DNA of 61,387 nt from a virus (IMGVR_UViG_3300028103_000018:1-61387); one strand, 5' to 3'; positions 44,008 to 50,231 are shown, counted from the first letter of the stretch. A program made the numbers and translations. Notes: generated by a model from the sequence alone, not told the origin.

Positions 44008-44085
44008 AACACTGTACGGATGATCCGCGCTAACGGAAACCGGGCTACAGGATCACTCTCAATCAACACTGTACGGATGATCCGC
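44008..44085. repeat. Two direct repeats with palindromic core
   Basis: The same 21-nt sequence beginning AACACTGTACGG occurs at 44008-44028 and 44065-44085 (period 57). Each copy ends in the odd palindrome CGGATGATCCG. Related GCTAAC.../CTAACC and GCTAC words follow each copy. They lie 110-190 nt upstream of three HTH genes and look like iterated operators. Confidence 0.6.
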
Positions 44086-44195
44086 CCTGGCTCTAACCGT
44101 GCTACCGAATGCGAAAACCAAGTACATGCACTCGGGATCTAAGGCGAGTACCGTCCATTCTCCTAGATCAATACTTCTGGCGCTAAACTATACCT

Positions 44196-44474
44196 GTGCA
44201 AGAGACACAAGAGAAGAGAAAGCATCTCCTGCTAGACACAGAGGTTGCAGAGATCCTGGGCGCTTCTATATCCAGCGTGAGGAAGTGGAGACTCCAAGGG
44301 AGAGGGCCACGCTTTGTTCGTCTTGGTGGCGCTGTAAGGTACAGAGAATCCGATGTACTTGAGTATGTCGAATCTGGTAGACTGTATACTGAAACAGGCA
44401 TAGGCCGCACAAGGAGCAACCGTGGACACCTCGTTGAACAAAGACGCAATCGAGAGTCTTCTGAGAGAGAATGA
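44196..44474 (+). CDS. AlpA/excisionase-type HTH protein
   Basis: 92 residues from GTG 44196. LLLDTEVAEILGASISSVRKWRLQGRGPRFVRLGGAVRYRESDVLEYVES is a HTH_17 domain with complete wing. A candidate -10, TAAACT (44184-44189), ends 6 nt before the GTG, matching the leaderless pattern found at other operon heads in this window. The gene overlaps the next one by 53 nt. Confidence 0.75.
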   Translation: MQETQEKRKHLLLDTEVAEILGASISSVRKWRLQGRGPRFVRLGGAVRYRESDVLEYVESGRLYTETGIGRTRSNRGHLVEQRRNRESSERE

Positions 44475-44697
44475 AGTAGCCAAGATCCTAAACATATCTG
44501 TTGTAAAGGTCAGGCTACTCAGAAGGTTTGGTGGAGGTCCAGAGTTCATCAGGATCGGTAAGGCAGTACGCTACCGAAGGGATGACATCCGGCGCTTCAT
44601 CGACAGTGCCACCTCATTCGAGACCATCTCCGGCAAGGTTGCTCCCAAGCGTGAGCCTATTACCCTGAGCGAAATCTTCTCCAAGGAAAGCGAGTAA
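44422..44697 (+). CDS. AlpA/excisionase-type HTH protein
   Basis: 91 residues from GTG 44422. LLRENEVAKILNISVVKVRLLRRFGGGPEFIRIGKAVRYRRDDIRRFIDS is a second HTH_17 domain, clearly related to the previous one, followed by a polar tail (VAPKREPITLSEIFSKE). Likely a tandem duplication that diverged. Candidate phage repressor, activator or excisionase. Confidence 0.75.
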   Translation: MDTSLNKDAIESLLRENEVAKILNISVVKVRLLRRFGGGPEFIRIGKAVRYRRDDIRRFIDSATSFETISGKVAPKREPITLSEIFSKESE

Positions 44698-44701
44698 CGA
44701 C

Positions 44702-44902
44702 ATGGAAATTGGTCTGGCTAAGATCTCTGAGGCTGCTGCCTTCTTGAATCTCTCGAAGGCGATGGTGAACAAGATGCTGCGTGACGGGCGCATCCCGTCC
44801 AAGCGGTTTGGTAAGGTGTACCGGATCCCGTGGTCCTGGCTGCACGGTGAAGTGAACGGCACTCCGGTTGCCAAGCCCAATACGGACGAAGCTGCCGCCT
44901 AA
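44702..44902 (+). CDS. Excisionase-family HTH protein
   Basis: 66 residues. LAKISEAAAFLNLSKAMVNKMLRDGRIPSKRFGKVYRIPWSWLHGEV is the excisionase DNA-binding domain (HTH_17) with the shorter wing typical of TIGR01764-type Xis proteins. It is the most excisionase-like of the four and could pair with the recombinase at 1196. It ends just before a bidirectional terminator. Confidence 0.75.
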   Translation: MEIGLAKISEAAAFLNLSKAMVNKMLRDGRIPSKRFGKVYRIPWSWLHGEVNGTPVAKPNTDEAAA

Positions 44903-44920
44903 GCCGCTCCTCACAAACAA

Positions 44921-44948
44921 GAAGCCCACCTTTCGGTGGGCTTTCTTG
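44921..44948. terminator. Bidirectional intrinsic terminator
   Basis: AAGCCCACC-TTTC-GGTGGGCTT stem-loop with TTCTTGT on the + side and GAACAAAC (read TTCTTGTTTG on -) on the other. It ends the HTH operon on + and the thyX/tRNA transcription unit on -. Confidence 0.85.
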
Positions 44949-45032
44949 TGCGACTGCCCTGTTTCCAGAGCATTGTGCCACGTTTCCGTGGCGAGTGGTG
45001 GGTACTTCTATTGTACAGCATCCACCTGATTC

Positions 45033-45108
45033 TGGCGCTCCCGGCAGGATTCAAACCTGCGACCTACTTCTTAGGAGGAAGTCGTTCTATTCGCTGAACT
45101 ACGGGAGC
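45033..45108 (-). tRNA. tRNA-Arg (anticodon CCU), CCA encoded
   Basis: 76 nt read on the - strand. Acceptor GCTCCCG/CGGGAGC, D stem GTTC/GAAC, anticodon stem ACTTC/GAAGT with loop CTCCTAA (anticodon CCT), T stem GCAGG/CCTGC with loop TTTGAAT, discriminator G and encoded CCA. All stems pair perfectly. It reads the AGG codon. It is the only tRNA I found. Confidence 0.95.
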
Positions 45109-45114
45109 TTGGCA

Positions 45115-45936
45115 CTACAGAATATCCGCAACTTCCTCGACGATGTGCCGGAACTGAACCCAGCCCTGGAAGTTCCCCTTCTGCACATCCTTGCTCGTCA
45201 GGGGACGCGCCACATGCTCGAAGGGAGACAGGTGCGGCGGCATCGCGTTCTTCAGCTTCTTGAAGAGGTCCATGTCCTTCTGTACGCTGTATGTGCCGTC
45301 GTGATTCAGGTAGGACACACGGGCGCACCGGGCAACAGACATCGCCATACAGGTGAACTTCGGCACGGAGGTCAGTTCTTCGGGCTGAATGTAGGGCAGG
45401 TGGAAGTCCCCTTCGGCCAGATGCAACGGCACGCTAGCGTCAATCGCATCGCGCATGACCCGCGCCAGTTGTCTGATCTCCGGCTGGGCATCGTGATTCA
45501 GGCGCTGCGAGAAGAAGTTCTCCCACTCCGTCGCGGAGATGATGGCCTTGTGCCAGAGAAAAGGCTCCAGCAGTCTGTTCACAACTTCCTTATGAATCCC
45601 GGCGCTTGCCATAATCCTGGCAGAGTACACTGCATTGGCGGCAGCAGATTTCCAGGCATTCTCTGCCGCCCACTTCTGCTGCACGGACACCTGCGGCCCT
45701 GACTGCATCCCAGGTTGGTTAGCGCCGAGGTAGATAGGGATGTACGGATCCTCCTCTACTTCTTGCAGGCGCTTGTGAATTGGGATGGCGCGAGAGGAAG
45801 CGGAGTTCCTGGAGAAGTCACGGTGTGTGTTGACTTGCGCCAGGATGAACCTTGGGAACTGGCACTCCATTGTGATAAGCCTAACGCCCTTAGGCGATAC
45901 AGAGTCTGCTACTACCTTTGCAGAGATTTGCTTCAA
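45115..45936 (-). CDS. thyX: FAD-dependent thymidylate synthase
   Basis: 273 residues from TTG 45936. The ThyX signature THRDFSRNSASSRA (RHRxxSxNxxSxR type) and the second motif RLNHDAQPEIRQLA are present, as are PEELTSVPKF and SVARCARVSYL. It makes dTMP from dUMP using FAD and methylene-THF, consuming the product of the phage dUTPase. The TTG start overlaps the upstream stop as TTGA, with GGAG 10 nt before; an ATG 42 nt upstream is possible but lies within the preceding gene. Confidence 0.9.
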   Translation of the reverse strand: MKQISAKVVADSVSPKGVRLITMECQFPRFILAQVNTHRDFSRNSASSRAIPIHKRLQEVEEDPYIPIYLGANQPGMQSGPQVSVQQKWAAENAWKSAAANAVYSARIMASAGIHKEVVNRLLEPFLWHKAIISATEWENFFSQRLNHDAQPEIRQLARVMRDAIDASVPLHLAEGDFHLPYIQPEELTSVPKFTCMAMSVARCARVSYLNHDGTYSVQKDMDLFKKLKNAMPPHLSPFEHVARPLTSKDVQKGNFQGWVQFRHIVEEVADIL

Positions 45937-46166
45937 GTGTTTGATTCTCCTTGTGTTTTGAAAGCGCCTGATATACATCCTAGCACTCTTATGGCATGTT
46001 CGGCTTCGACTGCGGTGGTGTCTGCGTAGGTTTCGGGGCTGAAATTATCGCCCGGCATGATGAAGTAGTCCTGAAGTTCGTCGTTGTGAATGACGTACAA
46101 ATTCTCTCCCCCCTCAAAGATCCACGACCTTATCTCGTCAAACTCTTTCCCTCTAAACGCAGGCAC
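45933..46166 (-). CDS. Small-array protein 9 (next to thyX)
   Basis: 77 residues. MPAFRGKEFDEIRSWIFEGGENLYVIHND...VEAEHAIRVLGC. Closely similar to the next gene upstream (MPTFEGPNAERIRAYMFDGGEGVWL...EEEYNHAKRILKL), showing tandem duplication. It carries the shared C-terminal ExxHxxxxL motif of the nine-gene array. Function unknown. Confidence 0.6.
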   Translation of the reverse strand: MPAFRGKEFDEIRSWIFEGGENLYVIHNDELQDYFIMPGDNFSPETYADTTAVEAEHAIRVLGCISGAFKTQGESNT

Positions 46167-46374
46167 AGTCGGAGGCCTCCAGTTTTAGAATCCGCTTGGC
46201 GTGGTTGTACTCTTCTTCTGTGATATTGCAGGACTGGTCAGCCTGCTCCCATGTCCTTGGCGATATGCATGGAGGAATTCCTGCATTAGAACCAGGACAT
46301 AGCCACACGCCCTCCCCGCCATCAAACATGTACGCCCTGATCCTCTCGGCATTTGGTCCTTCAAACGTAGGCAT
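46153..46374 (-). CDS. Small-array protein 8
   Basis: 73 residues from ATG 46374 (GAGGGAAC upstream; a TTG 12 nt earlier is possible). Paralogue of the downstream gene, with IRAYMFDGGEGVWLCPG and the shared EEEYNHAKRILKL motif. Cysteines at the end (SDCACV). Overlaps the downstream gene by 14 nt. Confidence 0.6.
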   Translation of the reverse strand: MPTFEGPNAERIRAYMFDGGEGVWLCPGSNAGIPPCISPRTWEQADQSCNITEEEYNHAKRILKLEASDCACV

Positions 46375-46648
46375 GTTCCCTCGCAAGCGCCTCTAGTACC
46401 GTCTTGGCGTACACACCTTCCTTGTCCCGGCACACAACGCCCAGGTGATCCCGGTTCGGCCCGTGCAGGGTGAAGTGATCTGAGTGCCGCATTCCCTTTG
46501 CCCAGATCCTGTGGCACCCGTGCCAAGTGCCGTGGATGAGCAGCATGTCAGATGGTTGCGGGCAGAAGTAGGCTGTGATCTTCAGTGCCACAAGCCTTTC
46601 CGGCGCTGGACCAAACAAGGGCCTACGACTTTGAGGCAGTGTACTCAT
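46361..46648 (-). CDS. Small-array protein 7
   Basis: 95 residues. Histidine-rich middle (MLLIHGTWHGCHRIWAKGMRHSDHFTLHG) and C-terminal EGVYAKTVLEALAREHAYV, the array motif in variant form. Metal binding is conceivable from His/Cys content. Function unknown. Confidence 0.55.
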   Translation of the reverse strand: MSTLPQSRRPLFGPAPERLVALKITAYFCPQPSDMLLIHGTWHGCHRIWAKGMRHSDHFTLHGPNRDHLGVVCRDKEGVYAKTVLEALAREHAYV

Positions 46649-46832
46649 ATCCGAACCATGCTCCTTCTGTGGACATTATCTTCGCTGCGTGGGTCCATTC
46701 GTCTCCGTACATGGGGGCCTCGTTAAAGGAATCGAACATTCCAGCGGAGTCCATGTAGAAGGTATTGGCTTCGGAGTCAGGCCCCCACATCAAGCGGGTA
46801 GCGGTCTTTACGATAGCGCCGGAGTACTTCAA
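46623..46832 (-). CDS. Small-array protein 6
   Basis: 69 residues from a TTG start that overlaps the previous stop (TTGA). Acidic and aromatic: MWGPDSEANTFYMDSAGMFDSFNEAPMYGDEWTHAAKIM, with the array motif EWTHAAKIM. Function unknown. Confidence 0.55.
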   Translation of the reverse strand: MKYSGAIVKTATRLMWGPDSEANTFYMDSAGMFDSFNEAPMYGDEWTHAAKIMSTEGAWFGYEYTASKS

Positions 46833-47044
46833 GCTACTTCAACTCCATGCCTGTTTATGGCGTCGAATAGGGCGTTGATGTAGCCACGTTCTTTGGTTGT
46901 GATGCTGATAAACCCAGGGTGCAGATGCCTACGAGACGTACTGCATCGGTGGTCGTACCAGTTCGGCATATCATAGTAGAGCCTGCGGATCTTCTCAGAC
47001 TCCACAAAGTCGTAGATCTCATCGTCGTAGATCTCATCCGCCAT
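46829..47044 (-). CDS. Small-array protein 5
   Basis: 71 residues. Begins with repeated acidic DEIYDDEIYDFVES, then RRLYYDMPNWYDHR and the array motif ERGYINALFDAINRHGVEV. Overlaps the gene upstream by 11 nt. Function unknown. Confidence 0.55.
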   Translation of the reverse strand: MADEIYDDEIYDFVESEKIRRLYYDMPNWYDHRCSTSRRHLHPGFISITTKERGYINALFDAINRHGVEVA

Positions 47045-47321
47045 CGTTGTCCTCCGTGTAGCGCCAGTGTTTGAAGACGTTGAATATGTACCGATGTTCC
47101 CTTGGGGTCAGTTCGATTGCATCCCACGAGAGGTCCAGCCAGGGTGGAAGGGATGTTACGTCAGGCGTGAACCCGGTGCCTTCCTCCCTCTCTCCAGCGC
47201 CATAGAGACAGATGATGTAGTCGTCTGCTGATATCATAAAGTCGTCCAGTAGCTCGATGTCCTCCGCAGTCATAAGCCTTGCGAGGCGAGAGTTGGTGGC
47301 GCGGTCCAGCGGCTTAATCAT
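47034..47321 (-). CDS. Small-array protein 4
   Basis: 95 residues from ATG 47321. TAEDIELLDDFMISADDYIICLYGAGEREEGTGF...WDAIELTPREHRYIFNVFKHW. It shows the fullest form of the shared layout: a central beta strand (YIICLYG), a W...I.LT strand, and the helix motif REHRYIFNVF. Function unknown. Confidence 0.55.
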   Translation of the reverse strand: MIKPLDRATNSRLARLMTAEDIELLDDFMISADDYIICLYGAGEREEGTGFTPDVTSLPPWLDLSWDAIELTPREHRYIFNVFKHWRYTEDNDGG

Positions 47322-47523
47322 TCTCTCTCTCCAGCGCCAGGAAGATTCGGCAGGAGTGATCCATCTCCCTATCCCCCACAAGCTCGTCGCTCATTACATC
47401 GTGCATTCCGGGGATAATCTTGTCGGCCAGCATCATTGCGGCGGCTCTCTTGAAGTACCCATCGGGGTGGGAAAAGAAGTACTGGATGGTCACATCGCTC
47501 CAATCTATTTGTTTGTGGGTCAA
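47314..47523 (-). CDS. Small-array protein 3
   Basis: 69 residues. SDVTIQYFFSHPDGYFKRAAAMMLADKIIPGMHDVMSDELVGDREMDHSCRIFLAL, with the array motif REMDHSCRIFLAL. Overlaps both neighbours. Function unknown. Confidence 0.55.
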   Translation of the reverse strand: MTHKQIDWSDVTIQYFFSHPDGYFKRAAAMMLADKIIPGMHDVMSDELVGDREMDHSCRIFLALEREND

Positions 47524-47786
47524 TGACTTAGCTCCTTCGGTAGTCCATCCTCGTTCATAGCGCGGATCAGCTTGACAGCATACTTTACTTCAGGCACTGT
47601 GGCTTCGTGTAGGCTCATGTAGGTGCTGTCGATCCAGGCATACTTCTCGCTTGCGTATGCCAACAGCTTGTCTCTCGTGTACCTGCCTTCCGTGAAGCCT
47701 TCTTTATCCGGCATCTGGCAGAAGAGGTGTGACAGTACGGCAGAGTCTGGAATGCTCTGTAGCGCCGCTTTGATTTCTCGGGGCAT
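47520..47786 (-). CDS. Small-array protein 2
   Basis: 88 residues from ATG 47786, 1 nt after the preceding stop. SVLSHL-type N-terminal helix, WIDSTYMSLHEATVPEVKYAVKLIRAMNEDGLPKEL. The motif VKYAVKLI followed by NxxGLPKxx is shared closely with the next gene upstream. Function unknown. Confidence 0.55.
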   Translation of the reverse strand: MPREIKAALQSIPDSAVLSHLFCQMPDKEGFTEGRYTRDKLLAYASEKYAWIDSTYMSLHEATVPEVKYAVKLIRAMNEDGLPKELSH

Positions 47787-47787
47787 G

Positions 47788-48051
47788 TCAGATTCCTTTC
47801 GGCAGGCCGTTGGAGTTGATCTTTCCGATGAGCAGGCAGGTGTGCCGGAATTCACTGGCGCTGATGGTGATGCCAATCTCAGTCCAGTCGGGACTGTACA
47901 GGTAGAAGGACTCGCTGCCAAGGTACTCTACCCTCTCAACCCCAACAGCATCATAAAGGCGACTGCCCTGGTATCCGCCAGCGCATGCGCTAAACAGCCT
48001 GCCTATCCGGTAAGAATCTCCTTCGTACTTTAGGCGTGCCAATCTCTGCAT
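47788..48051 (-). CDS. Small-array protein 1, leaderless operon head
   Basis: 87 residues from ATG 48051 (GTG 48057 possible). ESFYLYSPDWTEIGITISASEFRHTCLLIGKINSNGLPKGI carries the array motif EFRHTCLLI and the NxxGLPKGI end like protein 2. A promoter (TTGCAC-17-TATACT) ends 6 nt before the ATG, and no Shine-Dalgarno exists. Function unknown. Confidence 0.55.
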   Translation of the reverse strand: MQRLARLKYEGDSYRIGRLFSACAGGYQGSRLYDAVGVERVEYLGSESFYLYSPDWTEIGITISASEFRHTCLLIGKINSNGLPKGI

Positions 48052-48086
48052 GCACACAGTATACAGAGGTGTGGCGCTGTGTGCAA
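48052..48086 (-). promoter_or_regulatory. Leaderless promoter of the thyX array operon
   Basis: On the - strand TTGCAC (48081-48086), 17-bp spacer, TATACT (48058-48063), then GTGTGC and the ATG. It is nearly the same as the promoter at 43216-43244 (TTGCAC-17-TACACT-GTGTTC-ATG). A perfect 8-bp inverted repeat GCACACAG/CTGTGTGC (48052-48059, 48077-48084) overlaps both elements and is a likely operator. Confidence 0.75.
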
Positions 48087-48175
48087 GGGGGTGGTGTGTG
48101 GACAGAAAAAGGGGCGGCGGACGAGGGGACCGCTTGCTGTCGGGAGCATGTTGTAAGAATGTGCCGTGTGTGCAA

Positions 48176-48219
48176 GGGACCCTGAGATGAAGGGGGTGGT
48201 GTTCTGTGTTCAGGGTCCC
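48176..48219. repeat. 10-bp perfect inverted repeat between terS and array operon
   Basis: GGGACCCTGA (48176-48185) and TCAGGGTCCC (48210-48219), separated by 24 purine-rich bases. It lies in the 269-nt gap 48052-48320, which otherwise holds the array promoter and a G-rich + strand. It may form a hairpin in the terS 3' UTR; no T-run follows, so termination by it alone is uncertain. Confidence 0.5.
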
Positions 48220-48320
48220 GGTGGGTGGAAGGGGCTAGGGAGAAAGGGGTGGGGGGTGTGTTTTTAGGAGGTGATGGAATGAGTGGAATGCTATGCATAG
48301 CACAGCACAGCGCACCCGGC

Positions 48321-48923
48321 CTACTCCCCCTCCCCGCCCCCGGTGGGGGTCTCCGTATCCCCCATATCGCTTGAGGGTAGCTGGGTGCATTCGGTGTCCA
48401 AAGTTGGACCGCTGGAGTCTTCAGCGCCTACGATAGGCGATGAAAGCCCTAGCAAAGATTGGAGTCTTGCCGCAAGGGTATCCACCATCGCGCCGGATAG
48501 CGCGGTATTCACCTCATTTGCTTGTGGCTCTTCGAACACGGAAGCATATCGCGTGCGACCAACCAGTTCTAAGGCTTTCAGTCGGGTGATGTCTGATTCA
48601 GTCTCACTGGCGGTTCGTGTCAATCCATCCATGACGAATGTTTGTAGCTTCTGTTTGTTCTCCCACCAGCGCGCAGTTCTCTCCGCCTCCATTGCATCCA
48701 TTGCTAGTTTGACGCTAGTCGCCTGCGAAGTCTTTACCGCGTTCGTTTGTAGCCCCTTCAAACTACTACCCTTGTAGTTGTAAGCCTGTCTGTAAGCCTC
48801 AGCTTTGCTCAACCCACCATAGACCAACCCCTCGGCAAACTTGCGCTGTTTAGGCGTCAACCGCGCCAATATCTCATTCACCTTCAATCGCTTACCGTCC
48901 GCATGTACTCTCGTTTGCGCCAT
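48321..48923 (-). CDS. terS: Terminase small subunit
   Basis: 200 residues. ARLTPKQRKFAEGLVYGGLSKAEAYRQAYNYKGSS...QTNAVKTSQATSVKLAMDAM is the N-terminal HTH of the Terminase_2 small subunit family. Central helices and an acidic disordered tail follow. It would recognise the packaging site and recruit TerL. It lies alone, 6.4 kb from terL and separated by unrelated operons. A candidate -10 TAGAAT ends 6 nt before ATG 48923, giving another leaderless start. Confidence 0.75.
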   Translation of the reverse strand: MAQTRVHADGKRLKVNEILARLTPKQRKFAEGLVYGGLSKAEAYRQAYNYKGSSLKGLQTNAVKTSQATSVKLAMDAMEAERTARWWENKQKLQTFVMDGLTRTASETESDITRLKALELVGRTRYASVFEEPQANEVNTALSGAMVDTLAARLQSLLGLSSPIVGAEDSSGPTLDTECTQLPSSDMGDTETPTGGGEGE

Positions 48924-49038
48924 ACGTCTATTCTACCCCTACACGTGCATATGCACTCATCCCCCATTCCCGTTCCTATCAAATTGCGTGCGCACGCACA
49001 CACATTCTATTTTCCACCCGTAAACCGTTGATTCTACA

Positions 49039-49054
49039 TGTCCAAATTTGGACA
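49039..49054. promoter_or_regulatory. Operator-like palindrome, site 1
   Basis: Exact 16-bp palindrome TGTCCAAATTTGGACA, 33 bp before the -35 of the promoter at 49087, in the divergent terS/early gap. That 243-nt gap holds no gene. Confidence 0.65.
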
Positions 49055-49086
49055 AAAAATAAATCAGAAAATATCGCATCAACCCA

Positions 49087-49116
49087 TTGACACCATAAAC
49101 CACTATCGCTTACCAT
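49087..49116 (+). promoter_or_regulatory. Early promoter 1
   Basis: TTGACA (49087-49092), 18-bp spacer, TACCAT (49111-49116). Same spacing as the promoters at 50146 and 54380. Drives the gene at 49167 with a leader of about 45 nt. Confidence 0.65.
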
Positions 49117-49166
49117 GGGTTTGTTGGCACACGGTGCTACATCAAACCAAACCAAGGACACTCACA

Positions 49167-49793
49167 ATGAACACCAATTACCTGCTCACCTCTACCCCCC
49201 CTTCCGCCAAGGAGAATTACGAAATCATTCGGTCTAAGCAGGCCGAAAAAGCCGCGAACTTCATTGATTGCGCTATTGCGGTCTTTTGGATCAGAGAACT
49301 AAAGCAGTATGAGCAGTTGGGGTTCACGCGCCTTGAAGTCTTCCTCGCGTCACAAGGAATAGAAATGAGCAAGGCCGATTATCACAATAAGGCCAATCTT
49401 GGCGAGATGTTGCGTTGGATTAACGCAACCCGCGAAGAGTTGGTAGATTGCGGCCCTTCCGCACTTCAGGAAATTTCCCGCCTAGCCAAAGGCAAAGGCA
49501 TGGCGGAAAAGAACAGGGCCGCTATTTGCCGCCTAATCAATGGAAAGGCGAAGGGGCTGCTAGATGTAGATCAGGTCAAAGAACAGGTTCGGGCGATCTT
49601 GGGCGGCGACAAAAAACAGGCGGATTCCACCCCCAAGCCCCCCGCCGCCCCGGCCCCCGTCGAAACCGAAGACAACACCGACGAAACCGCGCCCACCTCT
49701 ACCGATTGGCGCACCAAGTACCGCGCCATGCTGGGACGCGCGGCCGACGAGGCCGACTTCCTCGCGATGTTGGCCGACCTGCGGGGGGAGTAA
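49167..49793 (+). CDS. Early protein, unknown
   Basis: 208 residues from ATG 49167. First gene of the rightward early region. Helical: SKQAEKAANFIDCAIAVFWIRELKQYEQLGFTRLEVFLASQGIEMSKADYHNKANLGEMLRWI, a long disordered Pro/Ala/Asp-rich linker, then a C-terminal helix pair (WRTKYRAMLGRAADEADFLAMLADL). The N-terminal half could be a DNA-binding bundle. No family recognised. ORF extension upstream to 49038 is only the palindrome read as codons. Confidence 0.55.
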   Translation: MNTNYLLTSTPPSAKENYEIIRSKQAEKAANFIDCAIAVFWIRELKQYEQLGFTRLEVFLASQGIEMSKADYHNKANLGEMLRWINATREELVDCGPSALQEISRLAKGKGMAEKNRAAICRLINGKAKGLLDVDQVKEQVRAILGGDKKQADSTPKPPAAPAPVETEDNTDETAPTSTDWRTKYRAMLGRAADEADFLAMLADLRGE

Positions 49794-49807
49794 CTCCCCC
49801 CTTCAAG

Positions 49808-49823
49808 TGTCCAAATTTGGACA
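49808..49823. promoter_or_regulatory. Operator-like palindrome, site 2
   Basis: TGTCCAAATTTGGACA between the stop at 49793 and the ATG at 49837. No separate promoter seen here, so the site may act on RNA or on an undetected promoter. Confidence 0.6.
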
Positions 49824-49836
49824 AACAGGAGACAAG

Positions 49837-50028
49837 ATGAGACTAGAAAAAGCGGAAAAGATCAAACAACTGGCCCTCGAAGTCCACAAGACAGTGGCAA
49901 GGATGTCTGCACTCGAAGGCGCAGAATGCAGGAGTAAGGCGTCCGCAGAGAGGGCAGAAGAGCGCCTCATGGAGCTAGAGCGCAAGCTGAATGAAGCTAT
50001 GCGCCAACTACACTCTATGACGTACTAG
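49837..50028 (+). CDS. Short coiled-coil protein
   Basis: 63 residues from ATG 49837 (AGGAGACAAG upstream). Almost wholly a charged coiled coil (EKAEKIKQLALEVHKTVARM...RAEERLMELERKLNEAMRQL). Its TAG stop (50026-50028) is part of stem II of the first hammerhead ribozyme. Confidence 0.55.
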   Translation: MRLEKAEKIKQLALEVHKTVARMSALEGAECRSKASAERAEERLMELERKLNEAMRQLHSMTY

Positions 50029-50092
50029 TCGAAACGCGGGCTATGCCCGCTTCTACGGGAATTAGCCTACCCGTACTGATGAGACAGGCTAG
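50025..50092 (+). ncRNA. Type II hammerhead ribozyme 1
   Basis: Permuted hammerhead with open stem II. Order: stem II strand ending GTC (50028-50030), GAAA (50031-50034), stem III GCGGG/CCCGC (50036-50040, 50046-50050), cleavage dinucleotide UC (cut after C50053), stem I TACGGG/CCCGTA (50054-50059, 50070-50075), core CTGATGA (50076-50082), and stem II strand GAC (50083-50085). Loop I contains TAGCCT (50063-50068), complementary to AGGCTA (50086-50091), a pseudoknot as in known phage and metagenomic type II examples. One mismatch (C50035/T50051) lies in stem III. The upstream gene's stop codon is inside stem II. Confidence 0.85.
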
Positions 50093-50094
50093 AG

Positions 50095-50110
50095 TGTCCA
50101 AATTTGGACA
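50095..50110. promoter_or_regulatory. Operator-like palindrome, site 3
   Basis: TGTCCAAATTTGGACA, 2 nt after hammerhead 1 and 35 bp before the -35 at 50146, mirroring the position of site 1. Confidence 0.65.
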
Positions 50111-50145
50111 AACATGGTAGGGCGTGAACAAACTCCATGCCCTAC

Positions 50146-50175
50146 TTGACAAATAAACTATCAGTGTGTTACACT
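50146..50175 (+). promoter_or_regulatory. Early promoter 2
   Basis: TTGACA (50146-50151), 18-bp spacer ending TCAGTGTGT, TACACT (50170-50175). The spacer end is identical to that of the promoter at 54380. Leader to the ATG 50250 is about 68 nt and contains palindrome site 4. Confidence 0.8.
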
Positions 50176-50215
50176 GTAGTTAACAGTGGCACAGACCGCT
50201 GAACAACAAGCTGAG

Positions 50216-50231
50216 TGTCCAAAATTGGACA
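50216..50231. promoter_or_regulatory. Operator-like palindrome, site 4 (one change)
   Basis: TGTCCAAAATTGGACA, one central base different from the other sites. Located downstream of the start site of promoter 50146, 19 nt before the ATG 50250. Confidence 0.6.

Noticed and set aside
48395-48410. Seventh palindrome-like site TGTCCAAAGTTGGACC
   Set aside because: Inside the terS coding region and imperfect at two positions; may be chance.
49038-49166. N-terminal extensions MSKFGQ... for the genes at 49167, 49837 and 51076
   Set aside because: The repeated peptide is only the palindrome ATGTCCAAATTTGGACAA read as codons. Good Shine-Dalgarno sequences precede the later ATGs, and the promoter of the first gene starts transcription downstream of it.
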